DNA from: Eudorina sp. 2006-703-Eu-15
Taxonomy: Eukaryota > Chlorophyta > Chlorophyceae > Chlamydomonadales > Volvocaceae
Assembly: GCA_003117195.1 (NCBI GenBank)
Contig: BDSI01000119.1
Location: forward strand, 271,378 to 335,377
Direction of reading: 5' to 3'
Length of the DNA: 64,000 nt
The position numbers were made by a program, and so were the translations under genes. The notes beneath the pieces were generated by a model. That model searched no databases. It had not been told where the DNA came from and saw only the letters and a program-made list of their open reading frames with translations. Position 1 is the first letter of the stretch; each line of letters begins with the position of its first letter. Shown one piece after another: positions 1 through 12,931 of the stretch.

Positions 1-3000
1 GCCGGCCCATCATCGTGTCGGCGCAGATGATGTACAGCATGATAAACAGGTGAGCGAAGCACGGGTTTGGGGCTCGGCTGGGCCAGATCCCCGTCTCCGA
101 TCCAACCAACAACACTGGTCCATCACTTGACCTTGATGTGATCCTTCCCGAGTGACCACGCGCCTGCCATCAGCGCGCTTGAAATATTGGAACCGCTCTT
201 CGGGATACGGCTTCCGGAGCTCATCTGTTCTTGTGCTCAACCCGGCCCGCCCCGCATGACCCCTCCCGCCGGCCCCACGCAGCCCCCGACCCACTCGTGC
301 GGAGATCACGGACGTGGCCAACGCCCTGTACGACGGCGCCGACGCGATCTTCCTGCGGGAGGAGACGGCGATTGGCTCATTCGTGGAGCGCACGGTGAGG
401 CGGTTGGCGGTCGGTGGTTGAGACGGAGTTGGAGCGAACACCGGAGGGTAGCTCCGAACTCGTCATTGCACGCCCTCCCAAGTTCTCTTGCGGTTGTCCT
501 GACGTGTCCTGCTTCTGCTACGGGCTGCTTCTGCTGCTGCTGCTGCTGCTGCCACGGGCTACTGCTGCTGCACCAACAGGTCGCCATCGCGGCGGACATC
601 CTCAAGGACGCGGGTGTGGGTGTGGACGCCTACGCGCAGCTCAACTACCTGAGGAACTACACACCCAAGCCCATGTCCACCTTGGAGGTGAGGGCGGTTG
701 CGGGGAGTCATCACCCAGGCCATAACTGCTAAGAATCTGGGCCCAGTCTACCACCTCCCACTCCCTGGGCTTGGTCGGCCGGGTTCCTTTTCTGACCACC
801 TTCCACTCGGTTTGTATATGTGCCCCGTGGTCAACATCGCCGTCGCCATCATCGCTGCAACTGACTGACTCTCGTCTCCTACCCGACCCGCCCCTGCCCT
901 GCCCCCGGCAGTGCCTGTGCTCCTCGGCCGTCAAGGCGGCCATCGACATGCAGGCGGCGCTGGTGGCGGTCATCACGGACACCAGCGCCCCCGTGCGGGC
1001 GGTGTCCAAGTACCGGCCGCCGCAGGTAGGAGGGGGCGAGGGGGGAAATCGAAAAAAGAAAGAAATCCGAAACGAACCAAAAAGAAAGAAATCCGAAACG
1101 AACCGAAGGGGGAAGCGGAACGGGGGAGGGTAGCACGAGAGGGGTGTGAGGGAGGGGGAAGGGAAGGGGAAATTCAGGCAAAGGCAGGGACCGGTGATGG
1201 GAATGACCATGCACAACCACCCAGGACTCTCAACCCTAGGCTGTTGATCTGATACTATCACAGACAGATTCCTTTTTAAGTGAACATAACAGATGTGCGT
1301 TCATCCTTGGTGAAAACGGATACTCCTCTTGATATGCCGCACCCCTTCCCCGCCCCACGCCCCGCTCCCCGCCCCATCTCCACTCCCACCGCGCACCGTG
1401 CCGCATACAGGCGATCGTGGTCGTGACCACGCGGTCGCACGTGGCCAAGCAGTGCAACCTGCTGTACGGCTGCGTGCCGCTGCTGCTGCGGGGCGGCAAG
1501 ATGAGCAAGGACGAGAACGCTGTCATCCAGCAGGTGACCCTTCGATGCGGGGACTGCTCGGGGACTGCTCGGCTGCGGGGCACGGCGAGGCAGGGCCCAG
1601 CTGCCCGCACTGTTCCCCATCACCAACAACCGGTCCTGCCGGTTCGCTGCTCCCGCCCCGTGTCCCGTCCCGTCCCCCACATGCCCTGTCCAGGTGATCG
1701 CCTTCGCGCGCACCCAGAAGCTGGCGGCCTTCAAGGACGGCGACAAGCAGGGCGACCAGCTGATCGTGGTGCAGGGCCCCTCCAACCGCATGTTCGCCAC
1801 GGAGGAGGACCTGGCGGAGATGCAGTTCGTGACGCACGTCATCGGGCAGGAGTCGGCGGCGGTGAGCAGGGGAGAGGGCAGCGGACCGGAGGTGGGCAGG
1901 GGGGGGGGATGGACCGGAGGTGGTCTGGGGGGGGAGTCGGCCGGGTGGGGCTGGGTGGACCGGAGGTGGGCCGGGGAAGATGCGGGACACTGGCTGACAC
2001 GGGGAGCGGGGTGAGCACACAGGTTGTGCCGCACTTCCGCCAACTCGCCTTTGTCGACACGACCGCACCCACCCACCCAACCCCGGGTGTGCCCGGATTC
2101 TTTTCTGGGTTTGGCTTTTTCCTTACCTTACACCCAGTTTGCGCACACACAGGTGCTGCCGCCCTGCGCCTACACGGGCGCGGACACCATCTCCTACCGC
2201 TCCACCAAGGTGGGTCTGGACCTCATCTGCGGCCCCACCGACACGCGCACCCGCAAGACCAAGGTGGTGTGCACCCTGGGGCCGGCCTGCTGGAGCACGG
2301 AGGGGCTGCAGATGCTGGTGGACACGGGGCTCAACGTGGCCAGGTGCGGGCGGGGGGCGAGGAGGCGGGGCGAGGGGGGGGGCGAGGAGGCGGGCGAGGA
2401 GGCGGGCGAGGAGGCGGGGCGAGGAGGCGGGGCGAGGAGGGGGGGCGAGGAGGCGGGGCGAGGAGGCGGGGCGAGGAGGCGAGGTGAGGCGAGGAGGCGG
2501 GAGGCGTGGCGGGGTGCGGGCTGGAGGCAACAGCGGAAGGCGAGCTGGGGACGGGCTGGCGGCCATCGATGCAGGATGTGTGTGAAACGGTAGGTAGGGT
2601 GCCGTACCCTCGCTGGCTCGTGAGCCATGAGGAGCTGGAAGGCTGCAAGGCGTCACGAGGCACGCTTCGTTGTGCGCATGTGCTGATCTGCGCGGTCCGC
2701 GGGCCTGCCTTCTCCAGGGATGCCCATCTCAGATCTCAGGCTTCTTTGCGTGCGCGCCCTGCCCGACCCGTGGGTCGCGACATGGGCCCGTCCGCGTGTC
2801 GTTTGTTCATCCCCTGTCCCTGTCCCTGTCCCTGCCCGTCCACATCCCTTCACCACCTAGTTCCCCCCCTGCAAAACTACATTACAGGTTCAACTTCAGC
2901 CACGGCACCCACGCGGCGCACCAGGAGGTGCTGGACAGGCTGCGCGCCGTACTGGACGAGCGGGGAGCCACCCACCGGGTCGCGCTGCTGCTGGACACCA

Positions 3001-6000
3001 AGGGCCCCGAGATCCGCACCGCCATGCTGCGGGGCGGCAAGGACATCCTGATCGAGGGCGGCCAGGTGGTGACGGTGGTGGCGGTGGGCGCCGAGTATGA
3101 CAAGTGGGAGGGGTACAAGGACGAGGCGACGGGCGAGACGAAGATCGGCATCAGCTACGCGCAGCTGTGCCGCGACGTCCATCCGGGCGGCATGATCAAG
3201 ATCGGCGATGGCCTGCTGTCGTTGGAGGTGCGTGGTGGTGGGGGGGGGTGTGCAACACCAGTTGGGGGCGAATATCTGCCCTCGGCGAGGCGCGGTGTGT
3301 GGCGATGCGATGCCAACACGCCGATGTGCGCAGCGACAAGGGGTAAGGCATTGGTCGGATGTCCTCAAGGCCGTTCATTTGAGCCTTGGCGCCTTTATTT
3401 CTGACCCGCCGGGGTACGCGGTGGTTACCGTATGTTAGCTTGTCCCAACCCTAGTCTCCCATCCTCCACATCGGGCACATCACATCGCGTGTCTTGTCTT
3501 GCACGATATATATGCCGATGCCGCCGTTGCCCGTCCACGTGTCAGGTGGAGGAGATCCTGTCGGACCGGGAGCTGCGGGCCCGCGCGCTCAACTCCAAGA
3601 TGCTGGGCCAGCGGAAGAACGTCAACCTGCCGGGTGGGTGAGGATGGAGGAGGAGCGGAGGGGGAGAGGCAGAGGCGCATTAGTCGAGGAGGAGGGAGGG
3701 GGAATTTGCAGGGGGGGGGTTCGTTCTGCAGGCTGGTTGGGTATCGTTGGTCGTGCGCCCGGCGAGTGCACGCAGCGTTAAGCCGTCCGTGTTGGGGTAG
3801 GGGCAGGGGTCCAGGTCGAGGCTGCGGATGGGCGGCGCTGCACGCGCACGAGTGCGGGGCGACCTGCGGCACCAGGGGGAGGGGGGGCGGTCGGCCAGCG
3901 GGGGCTGAGCGCGCGCGCCCGCCGGTGCTGCAGATGGTTAATTTAACGACATGCCATGCCAGACATCTCGTACCCGTAGCAACACACAGGGTGTTAACGT
4001 GTGGGCGGTGAGGCGGGACCTATGCTTGCGCCAGATATAACTAGAGCCTCACAACACGCCCGGGTCGGGGCGGTCTCGTCTCGGAACTGACCGACACCCC
4101 CACCTGCGCGCACCCTCACCCCCACCCCCACCCCAGGCGTCCACGTCGACCTGCCGGTGCTGGGCGAGAAGGACATCTACGACGTCCAGAACTTTGCGGC
4201 CAAGAACAAGATGGACTTTGTCGCGGCGTCCTTTGTGCAGAGCGCCGAGGACGTCAGGTGGGGTGGGACGTCAGGTGGGGGGACGGGACGTCCGTGTGGT
4301 GCTGCGGTGGGACGCGAAAGGGGGGGACGAACAGCGGGGTGGCATGCTGGAGCTGGTGTTTGGGGGGTGCGGAGGCCTGTCACTGTTGCACGAGCACGCA
4401 TACTTGACACCAGCTACCGTAATGACACCCATCCATGCCCATCGGTATGCGGTCTCCCGTCTTTAGTTTTCACACTGCGCATGCTTATCCTGAACACGCA
4501 CACCCACTCAGGTTCATTCGTCGCATCCTGGACGAGGCGGGCGGCCAGGGGGTGCGCATCATCTCAAAGATCGAATCGACCGCCGGCCTCGTCAACTATG
4601 ACGACATCCTGCGCGAGAGCGACGGCATCATGGTGGCGCGTGGGGACCTGGCCATGGAGATCCCCTCGGAGAAGGTGCGGGGCGTGCGTGTGCTGCGAGA
4701 CTCTTTTGAGTCGGAGGAGCAGCAAGCGGGGCTGCGGACTAAGTGATCTGAGGTCGCGGGGTCTTGCGGTCTTGAGGGATGATCGCCTCCCTCACGAATT
4801 GCCCCGCCTCACAGTTCCGGACAGCGCCGCCCTTTGCTCGCCATGGTGGTTAACAGTTTGTCGCGCACCTCGTGCACCCACGTGCTGTTACCCCGCCGCC
4901 CTGCCTGGCTAACCCGCAGGTGGCCCTGGCCCAGAAGATGATGATCACCAAGGCCAACATCGCGGGCAAGTTCATCATCACCGCCACGCAGATGCTCGAG
5001 TCCATGACGGCCTCGCCGCTGCCCACCCGCGCCGAGATGACGGACGTGGCCAACGCCGTGTTTGACGGAACGGACGCGGTCATGCTCAGCGGTGCGCAGC
5101 GGGGTGTCCGGAAGGGAGTCTTGCCTGGCGGCGTGCCGAACGGCCTGGGTGGCCGCCGCGCCGGGTGGTGCCCTGCTTGGGTGACACTTGCCGCGATGCC
5201 ACCCTTCGCGAAGCTATCGTTCTGCAAACCGGATGTCTGGCTTCGCGCCATGGCGGGGGGGATTTGAATTTCAGGGCTGGGGAGGCGGCTGGGGTGGCTG
5301 ACTCGGGACGTGTCGCACCGAAAGGCCTCCGGAGGAAACCCTGTCACACGCAAGGAGCTAAGGACATTTGTGCGGACTGGCTACTGGGTGTATCGTTCAG
5401 TCTTTTCGACCCATGGCGCCATGGGTCACCCACGCACCCACATTGTCCCACATTGTCCCATTGTCCCTCAAAATTGACACTCGTTCACCCTAGCGACCCT
5501 GCGAGATTTTGACCCTTGTGGAACAAGCAAGTTACGTAGGTTGGTGAAAATCACCTTTCACACCATTTCCTGCACGTTTATGTTTCCTAACCTCTCTTCC
5601 ACGCTCTCCCGATGTTCCCCAACCCCAACCCGCCTGGCAGGAGAGACCGCCAACGGCTCCTTCCCTCAGCTGGCGCTGGCGACCATGGCCAACATCGTGG
5701 CCAATGCGGAGGTGGGCACCAACTACCCGCAGGTGAGTACCCGCAGTGTGGAGGGGTGTGGCCGGGTGGTTGGGTGTTCTCAAGGGAGGTGGGCCGCGGC
5801 TGCGCTGCGGGAGAGGGAAAGGGCGGGGAGACCCGGTCAGCCGCTGCTGACCCACGCCCGTGTCTCACCTACGTCGCATATCGCCTGGGCTGCTGCGAAA
5901 CGACCAGGAATATATGCCTGGATGGTATAGCGTGGCTGTACTGATCGCCTTGTCACGGCTGCATTCCTGTGTGCGTTAAGCTGCACGTGGGTCCTCATCG

Positions 6001-9000
6001 TGAGTCCTCATCGTGATGCCGATGAGTTGCGATGGTGTGGTGGGCTGGTGTGGTGGGCTGGTGTGGTGAGCTGGTGTGGTGGGCTGGTGTGGTGGGCTGG
6101 TTGGCGGTCGTCCCACGCCGGCCCATTCTGAGGGGACGGCAAGGCTCATGGGTCATGGTCATGGTCTGAGCAAACACTACAGCATGCCGTACACTGCCGC
6201 CGTGTGTTACGGCTCGCACGCAGGTGTATGACTTCATCCGCGACTTCTCCGCTCGGCCTATGAGTACGGCAGAGGCCGTGCTGGGCTGCGCCGCTAAGAA
6301 TGTGTTGGACGTGGACGCGGCGCTGATCCTGGTCATCAGCTCCACGGGTGGGTGGGTGGGTGGGGTGGGCGGGGGGGGGGGCCGGGGGGTGAGAGCGTGG
6401 GTGGATGGTGCTCCTCACGCAGGCAGCAGGCCCGGTAGGCCCTTGGCAGCTCGGATCTCCCGATTCATTGCGACTGGTTCGCATCTCTCGTTGATCTCTC
6501 ACCTTCTTTGAAGCGTAGGCCATGCCGTTCTACATGGGGCACTGTGACCCTGTTACGGTGTACTCCCCTCGGCCCGACCCTCCTTGAACCTCCCTTATAG
6601 TCCCTTTCCTTGCCGTGCTTTCGCGATTCCTTTCTACTCCTTCCGCCCCCTCAATTCCACAGCCCGCTCCGCACCCTCAATCCCATATCCCCGCCAGGCG
6701 CCAGCGCCCGCCTGGTGTCCAAGTACCGGCCGAGGGTGCCGGTGCTGCTCATCACCGACTCTCTGGCTGCTGCCCGGTCCTGTGCGCCCTGGTTTGGAAT
6801 CTACGTCAGCATCGTGGAGCAGCTGCCGGTATCGCGCTTCGATGTGAGCAGGAGGGAAAGGAAGGGGGAGAGGCGGCGACGTGCGGGACGCGGGAGGGTG
6901 ATGGAGGTGTGGTGGAATGCGGTTGTAGAGTTCGGGCGGGCATATCTCTTCCACGCGGCTTCAGTTGCATAGGGTCACGACCCTGCCTCTGACAGTCACC
7001 CGAACCTTAACCTTCTTTCCCCCCTCGCGCCCGCCCTGCCCAACCGCTTCCTGCCTGTCCCCTCGCTGCCCGGACCGCAACGGATGTGGCCCGCCCGTGG
7101 TGCGGTGTTGCCGCCGCTCTGTGCCGCACCTCGTCGCGCGGCGCCACACGCATTCCCTCCCCTCTCAACCGGTGCCGCTGCGACTTCTTCTACAACGTAA
7201 CCGCGGACGGAATCCCTTTCGGGGTGTTGTGCAGGTTGAGTTTGAGGTGAGTGGCGGCGGAGGTCCCTCCAGGGAAGGAGGGAGGGAGGCGAACGGGGAA
7301 CGGGGGCGCCTTTCAGGGACGGGTGTTGCGGGAGGCCTGCTGGGCTCGGGGGCCAAGGCATCCAGTGCGCTTGTCGTTCCTGCATTGCTGACGCCGACAC
7401 CCACACCCACATCCACTCGTCGGTTCTCGCGGCTCAGTTTTCTACTGGACCCACACCCAACAGCTGAATCTCCATATGAATGTAAAAGAGGGACATCACC
7501 CGCGCCACCGGGACCCCGCGCGGGAGCATGCATCTGTGGGTTCAAGTCCCTGCATGGCTGCATGCACCCTTGGGCTCCGCCGACTGCGCTGTCCTCCCCC
7601 TCCCACGGAACTTCGCTCTGGCAGCAGCGCAGTATGAATATGCCCCTCAATTTACTAAATCCCTCTGCCCCTCCCTGGCCCCCCGCCCAGGTGCTCCTGG
7701 AGGACACCATTATGTTCGCGATGGAGGAGGGGCTGTGTCCGCCCGGCAAGGAGGTGGTGGTGGTGCACGGCTGCATTCGCGCGGACGCCGAGGACGCACT
7801 GCCCATGGTGGCCATCCAGGTGCGGCACAGCGAGCGAGCGGGCGAGCGGGCGCGCGTGTGCGGATAAGAACAGTGAGCCGCCGCAGGGAGTGATGCGCCT
7901 AGAACCTGGAATCCCCGGGTTGGGTGTGGGTGATTGACGTTGTAGTGATGGGGTGGGGTTCGCAGGCCGCGTCGATATACGGCAACGTCCTGTGTGTCGA
8001 CCTGTGCGATGTACGCTAGTGCGCCCGCCTGTCGACATGTCCACATGTACATGTGACGATTGGCATGTCGGAATAACCGTCAGCCGCCCAACACGCTACG
8101 GGTGCGGTTCGCGCCAGGTGCCCTCGCCTAGTCCCGCCGCACGGGTCCGAGGCTTCGCCCTGTCCCGTTCCTCCCGACCTGGCCAGCCCCCTGACCCCGC
8201 CCCGACTCCCATCACGGTGCGATCCATCACCGGCCCCAGGTCGCCCCGGGCGCGGAGGCCACCGAGGACGTCACCGAGGGCGGCGAGGACGTCACCTCGC
8301 CCTCCCCGCGCTTCCCCCGCCGGAGCGACCAGACCCCGCCCACCCACCAGCGTCAACCCAGCGACCATCTCCGCCGCGAGTCCTCCACCGGCCCCCCGGA
8401 GTCCCCCGCCGGCACCCGGGTCCTGGAGCGCCCCAGCATCATCGGTCTGGATGTCGACCGGCGCAATTTCAGCAGGTGGCAGCGGAACAGCCGCGGCCTC
8501 ATCCGCGGCGGCCAGGCCGGTGCCTCCCTGGAGTCCTCCCCCTCCCGCGGGCTGGACAGCCCCGGCAGCCTGGTGCCGGTGTACAACCTGACCCGACTGT
8601 CGAGCTCGGGCTTCAGCAGCTCCTGCAAGAACCCCCCACGGGTGCGCCCGCTGGTGGCGGCGGCGGGGGGCGCGTCCAGCGTGGCGGCCAAGACGCTGAG
8701 CCTGCGTACGACGGCGATCTCGCTGACGGACATTCTGGATCACGGGCTGCCGGCGGGCCGCAAGACCAAGATCGTGTGCACGCTGGGTCCTTCGTGTTGG
8801 TCGGAGGCGGGTCTGGGGCAGCTGCTGGACGCGGGCATGGACGTGGCCAGGTTCAACTTCAGCCACGGCACCCACGAGGCGCACCAGGAGGTGCTGGACA
8901 GGCTGCGAAAGGTGGGTGGGGAGGGACGGGGAGACGGGGGGGGGCCGGGTGCAGTGAACCATCCGCATCCTGGCCTGCAATTCTGGAACGCCGATTCGCG

Positions 9001-12000
9001 ATATCACGGCATTCTATTCATCTCCTTCCCTCCCACGACCACCGGACCATCCGGTAGCGGTCTTGGTCTTGGTCATGGTGATGGTGATGGTGGCACTGAT
9101 GGTATAGGGCTGATAGTAAGCCTCAAAAAGTGGCGGCGGTGGTGATGTGCCCCCCCAGGTGTGGCAGGCGCGCGGCAACCCGCGGCGCATCGGGTACCTG
9201 CTGGACACCAAGGGCCCCGAGATCCGCACCGCCATGCTGCGGGGCGGCAAGGACATCCAGCTGGTCGCGGGGCAGGAGCTGACGGTGGTGGCGGTGGGAG
9301 ATGCGTACGACAAGTGGGAGGGTTACAAGGACGAGGCGACGGGCGACACAAAGATCGGCGTCAGCTACGCGAGGCTGTGCCAGTGAGTGGCCCGGGCAGC
9401 GCAGGGCTTGACTGAGGGCAGCGTGGGGCTTGACTGAGGGCAGCGTGGGGCTTGAGGGGCTTGACTGAGGGCTGAGGGCTTGGGATTTGGGCTGAGGGTG
9501 GGTGCCAGGTAAGGGGGTGAGCAGGGCGGGGCTTGGGGCGCAGGCTGAAGACGCGGGGTGGGCTGAAGAGGCCTGTTGACCGGGCGTGTACTAGTCAGTA
9601 CAGCACTCCGCGTTTGTGTGTTTGCGTGTGTTTATTGTGCGTATATTGCGTGTGAGGTTACTTGAAAGGGGTAGGCGCCGTATATATCCATCCATTCAGG
9701 GCACAGGCCCAGGGGCGCTCCTGCGCCTGGCCGTTTCCCGGCTGTGGCCGCGCCCGCTCCGGGACCGGCTCTCCCCAATGCCGCGAAAGGTCTACCGATA
9801 CGCTGTGCAGGTACCCCTCGTCGCGTCCTTTATCCTCGCGACGGTCCGGAATCCTCCATAATACCGGTACACCTCCACAAAGTCCGCGGTTGTCGACCGA
9901 ACCTCCCCCCTTCGCTCATCCTCATCCGCGACACCCCCTCCCCGCTGTGTCCCCCCTTCCCCCCGGCCGCAGGAGCGTGGTGCCCGGCAGCCACATCCTG
10001 GTGGCGGACGGATCGCTCACCCTGGAGGTCATCGGCTTCCTGTCGGACCGCGAGCTGCGGGCCCGCGCGCTCAACTCTAAGACGCTGGGCCAGCGGAAGA
10101 ACGTCAACCTGCCGGGTGGGTGAGGGGGAGGAGCGGGGGGACCCGATCCCGCTCCCGATCCCTCCCCCGACCCGACTGAACCGACCTACCTCTCCCCCGA
10201 CCCGACTCCACCCCTCCCGACCCGACCCAATCTGACCCACCCAGGTGTGCATGTGGACATCCCCGTACTGACGCCGAAAGACATCGACGACCTGCAGAAC
10301 TTCTGCGTCAAGAACAAGATGGACTTCGTGGCGGCGTCCTTCGTGCAGGTGAGTGGACGGGTCAGGGGATGGATGGGAGACAGACCGGACTTAAGGGTTG
10401 GTTGGCTGGTTGGGCCATGAGCGTTTGGGGATGCACAGGAGCTGCGGCTTTGGGTGTTTGGGGCCCCCCACGGGGCGGTCCGCGGCAGCGTCACAACTTC
10501 CCCCTGCGGGCCGCGTGCCAACACACACCAGGGGCTGTGATGTTCATTCATTCATTCATTCACACCGGGGTTTGGGGCGGTGGGACTGCCGCATGATGCA
10601 GCAGTGAGGTCCCTCCGGTCAGCCTGCGGCCCATGAAGTGGGCTGCTGCGCCTCGCCTTCGGCAGTGATCGGTAGCCGTCTGGCCGTCCTCTGCACGCGT
10701 GCGTTTCCGCTCCCCCCCCCCCGCTGGCGGCTGTGTCTCTGTTGCCCATCCGAGCCCCGTCCTGCTGCACTTGAACGCGGGGCCCCCTACTTTCCTCACC
10801 CTGCTGTCGCACTGGGATGGACCCCTCGCCGCCAGAGCGCGGACGACGTGCGCTTCATCCGCAAGGTGCTGGACGACGCGGGCGGCCATCACGTCAAGAT
10901 CATCGCCAAGATCGAGAACGAGGCGGGGCTGATCCACTACGACGACATCCTGCGCGAGAGCGACGGCATCATGGTGGCGCGTGGGGACCTGGCCATGGAG
11001 ATCCCCTCGGAGAAGGTGCGGGGCGTGCGTGTGCTGCGAGACTCTTTTGAGTCGGAGGAGCAGCAAGCGGGGCTGCGGACCAAGTGATCTGAGGTCGCGG
11101 GGTCTTGCGGTGCGCCGTCTTCGCAGTCTTGAGGGGATTGCTCTCCTACGCTCACGAATTGCCCCGCCTCACAGTTCCGGGCAGCGCCGCTCTTTGCCCG
11201 CCATGGTGATTGTCGCGCACGTCGTGCACCCACGTGCTGTTACCCCGCCGCCCTGCCTGGCTAACCCGCAGGTGGCCCTGGCCCAGAAGATGATGATCAC
11301 CAAGGCCAACATCGCGGGCAAGTTCATCATCACCGCCACGCAGATGCTCGAGTCCATGACGGCCTCGCCGCTGCCCACCCGCGCCGAGATGACGGACGTG
11401 GCCAACGCCGTGTTTGACGGAACGGACGCGGTCATGCTGTCCGGCGAGACCGCCAACGGCAAGTTTCCCTTCGACGCGGTGCGGACGATGGCAGCCATCG
11501 TGGCCAACGCGGAGAATGGCACCGCCTACGTCTCAACGCAGGCCTTCATCCGGTGGGTGGGGGGCAGCATGTGGTTACCTGCTCTGAGGCCATGGACGGA
11601 TTCTCCAGATCGTCTATACCTCCCCGTCTTTCCCGGACGCGCCGCAGACTGTGCAGGACTTCCAAATTGCATTTTGTGTGATTCGGAAGGTCGCCCACCG
11701 ACCTTGCTGATGTGCCTATGTTATAACCCTCGCCCTCTGTGCTGTTGCTGTCCCGGGTCGCTGGGGCTCTCAACACCGCATGACAGCCGCTATCCCTCGC
11801 CCGCTGCATTCCCCGCTCTACCCCCTGGCAGCGACCACACCCCCAAGCCGTTCGGCATCACCGAGGCCTCGGGCGTGTCGGGAGTGGCCGCCGCCAAGGA
11901 CTGCAACGCTCAGCTGCACATCACCTTCTCCTCGGGCGGCTACGCCAGCCGCATGGCCGCCAAGTACCGCCCGGCTGTCCCGCAGGTGTGGGGTAACGAG

Positions 12001-12931
12001 CTCGAACCCCAGGGACTAGGGGCGGGGTGGGTGATAATGTGTGGTTCTGACGATTCTGACACGAAGCACAGCAGCAAGCCCTCGAACCTAGTAATGACCA
12101 GCCGCACAAGGTTTGGTCCCCTTGAGCGGCGGCATTGCCACCGGATAGAAACACTTGCCACCTATCACCTGATTCGCCCAAACATTATGACCTTGCGCTG
12201 TGGGTCCACGACCATGTCCGTACCCTACTCACACTGCACATAGCCTTTCCAAGGCGCTGCCGCTGTCCTCGTACTGCAGTCAAACCGACGCAAACCGACC
12301 CGACGCAACCCGGCCCGGCCCGCAGATTGTGGTGACGGACAGCCAGGTGGTGGCTCGGCAGGCCGCCGTGGCGTTCGGTCAGTACGCGCTGCTGGTGGAG
12401 TCGCTGCAGCCCGGGGAGGGGCTCAGCCTGACCGCGGCGGTGGACGAGCTGGTGGTCCGTGCCGCCACCTTCGCTCAGGAGCAGGGGCTGTGGAATGGCG
12501 CCGGCACGGGTGGGTCGCGCAGGCTGGATGTGAATCAGGGGATCGGCGCGACGGCTTTGAGGCGATCAGGGTAGCCTTGCGCTTCGATTCGCTGCGCTGC
12601 CCTGCGTCGTCATGCGTCGTCGCCCTCCACTTGCCAACCTCATCTCGAGGCCTCGAGGGATGCCTCACAACCACAGTTCCTCCCCTTTTTCACAAATGCA
12701 CATCACTTGAACCTCCTCCACCTCCCACCTCCCTGCTGCTCCCCCTGCTGCTGCCCCTTCGCAGCCATCCTGCTGCACGGCCGCGACACGCCCAGTGCCG
12801 ACAAGCAGCCTGTGCTCCGCGCGGTGGACCTGGTGTACGCCCTGGGCCTGGGGAGTGCAGAACAGACCATCACCCAACGGGGCTCATCCACCCGATCGGC
12901 CATGTACCGCTCCTTCAGCCTGGCGGTGTGA
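1..12931 (+). CDS. Multi-module (tandem-domain) pyruvate kinase, 3' part, truncated at window start
   Basis: Pyruvate kinase makes pyruvate and ATP from phosphoenolpyruvate and ADP. Phase-matched exons include <1-49, 283-394, 580-687, 912-1025, 1411-1533, 1694-1861, 2153-2343, 2888-3227, 3546-3633, 4137-4257, 4512-4674, 4920-5091, 5641-5732, 6224-6347, 6698-6843, 7691-7819, 8240-8911, 9159-9382, 9973-10115, 10245-10348, 10836-11015, 11272-11552, 11832-11985, 12326-12509 and 12765-12931 (TGA). Module A is a C-terminal half (from [21 protein letters not shown]). Module B (about 2249-7819) and module C (about 8757-12931) are near complete: [49 protein letters not shown], the active-site lysine motif (K codons 4567-4569 and 10908-10910), [40 protein letters not shown] Ser/Pro/Arg-rich linker (8240-8750) joins B to C. 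The family is certain; the full length is unknown because the 5' end lies outside the window. Confidence 0.93.
2344..2530 (+). repeat. G-rich degenerate GGCGAGGAGGCGGG repeat inside a pyruvate kinase intron
   Basis: The intron after the exon ending at 2343 consists of many imperfect GAGGCGGG/GGGGCGAG units with numerous runs of three or more G on the sense strand. It lies fully inside the 2344-2887 intron. Such tracts can form G-quadruplexes, but no function is shown here. Confidence 0.75.
4600..5087 (+). repeat. Duplicated exon-intron-exon tract, copy 1 (pyruvate kinase module B)
   Basis: This stretch covers the end of the exon encoding [25 protein letters not shown], the following intron (4675-4919) and most of the [18 protein letters not shown] exon. 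The exons are essentially identical to 10941-11439 in module C. The intron is also nearly identical, apart from a few short indels near 4770-4790 and 4845-4860. Flanking exon sequence is far more diverged. Confidence 0.9.
10941..11439 (+). repeat. Duplicated exon-intron-exon tract, copy 2 (pyruvate kinase module C)
   Basis: Counterpart of 4600-5087. Similarity begins sharply at GACGACATCC and stops at GTCATGCT, just before the SGET codons. Conserved intron sequence (11016-11271) shows that the similarity is not simply protein-level selection. Confidence 0.9.

Noticed and set aside
520..575. CTG repeat that could encode poly-Leu or poly-Gln
   Set aside because: It falls in the intron between pyruvate kinase exons 283-394 and 580-687, so it is not translated.
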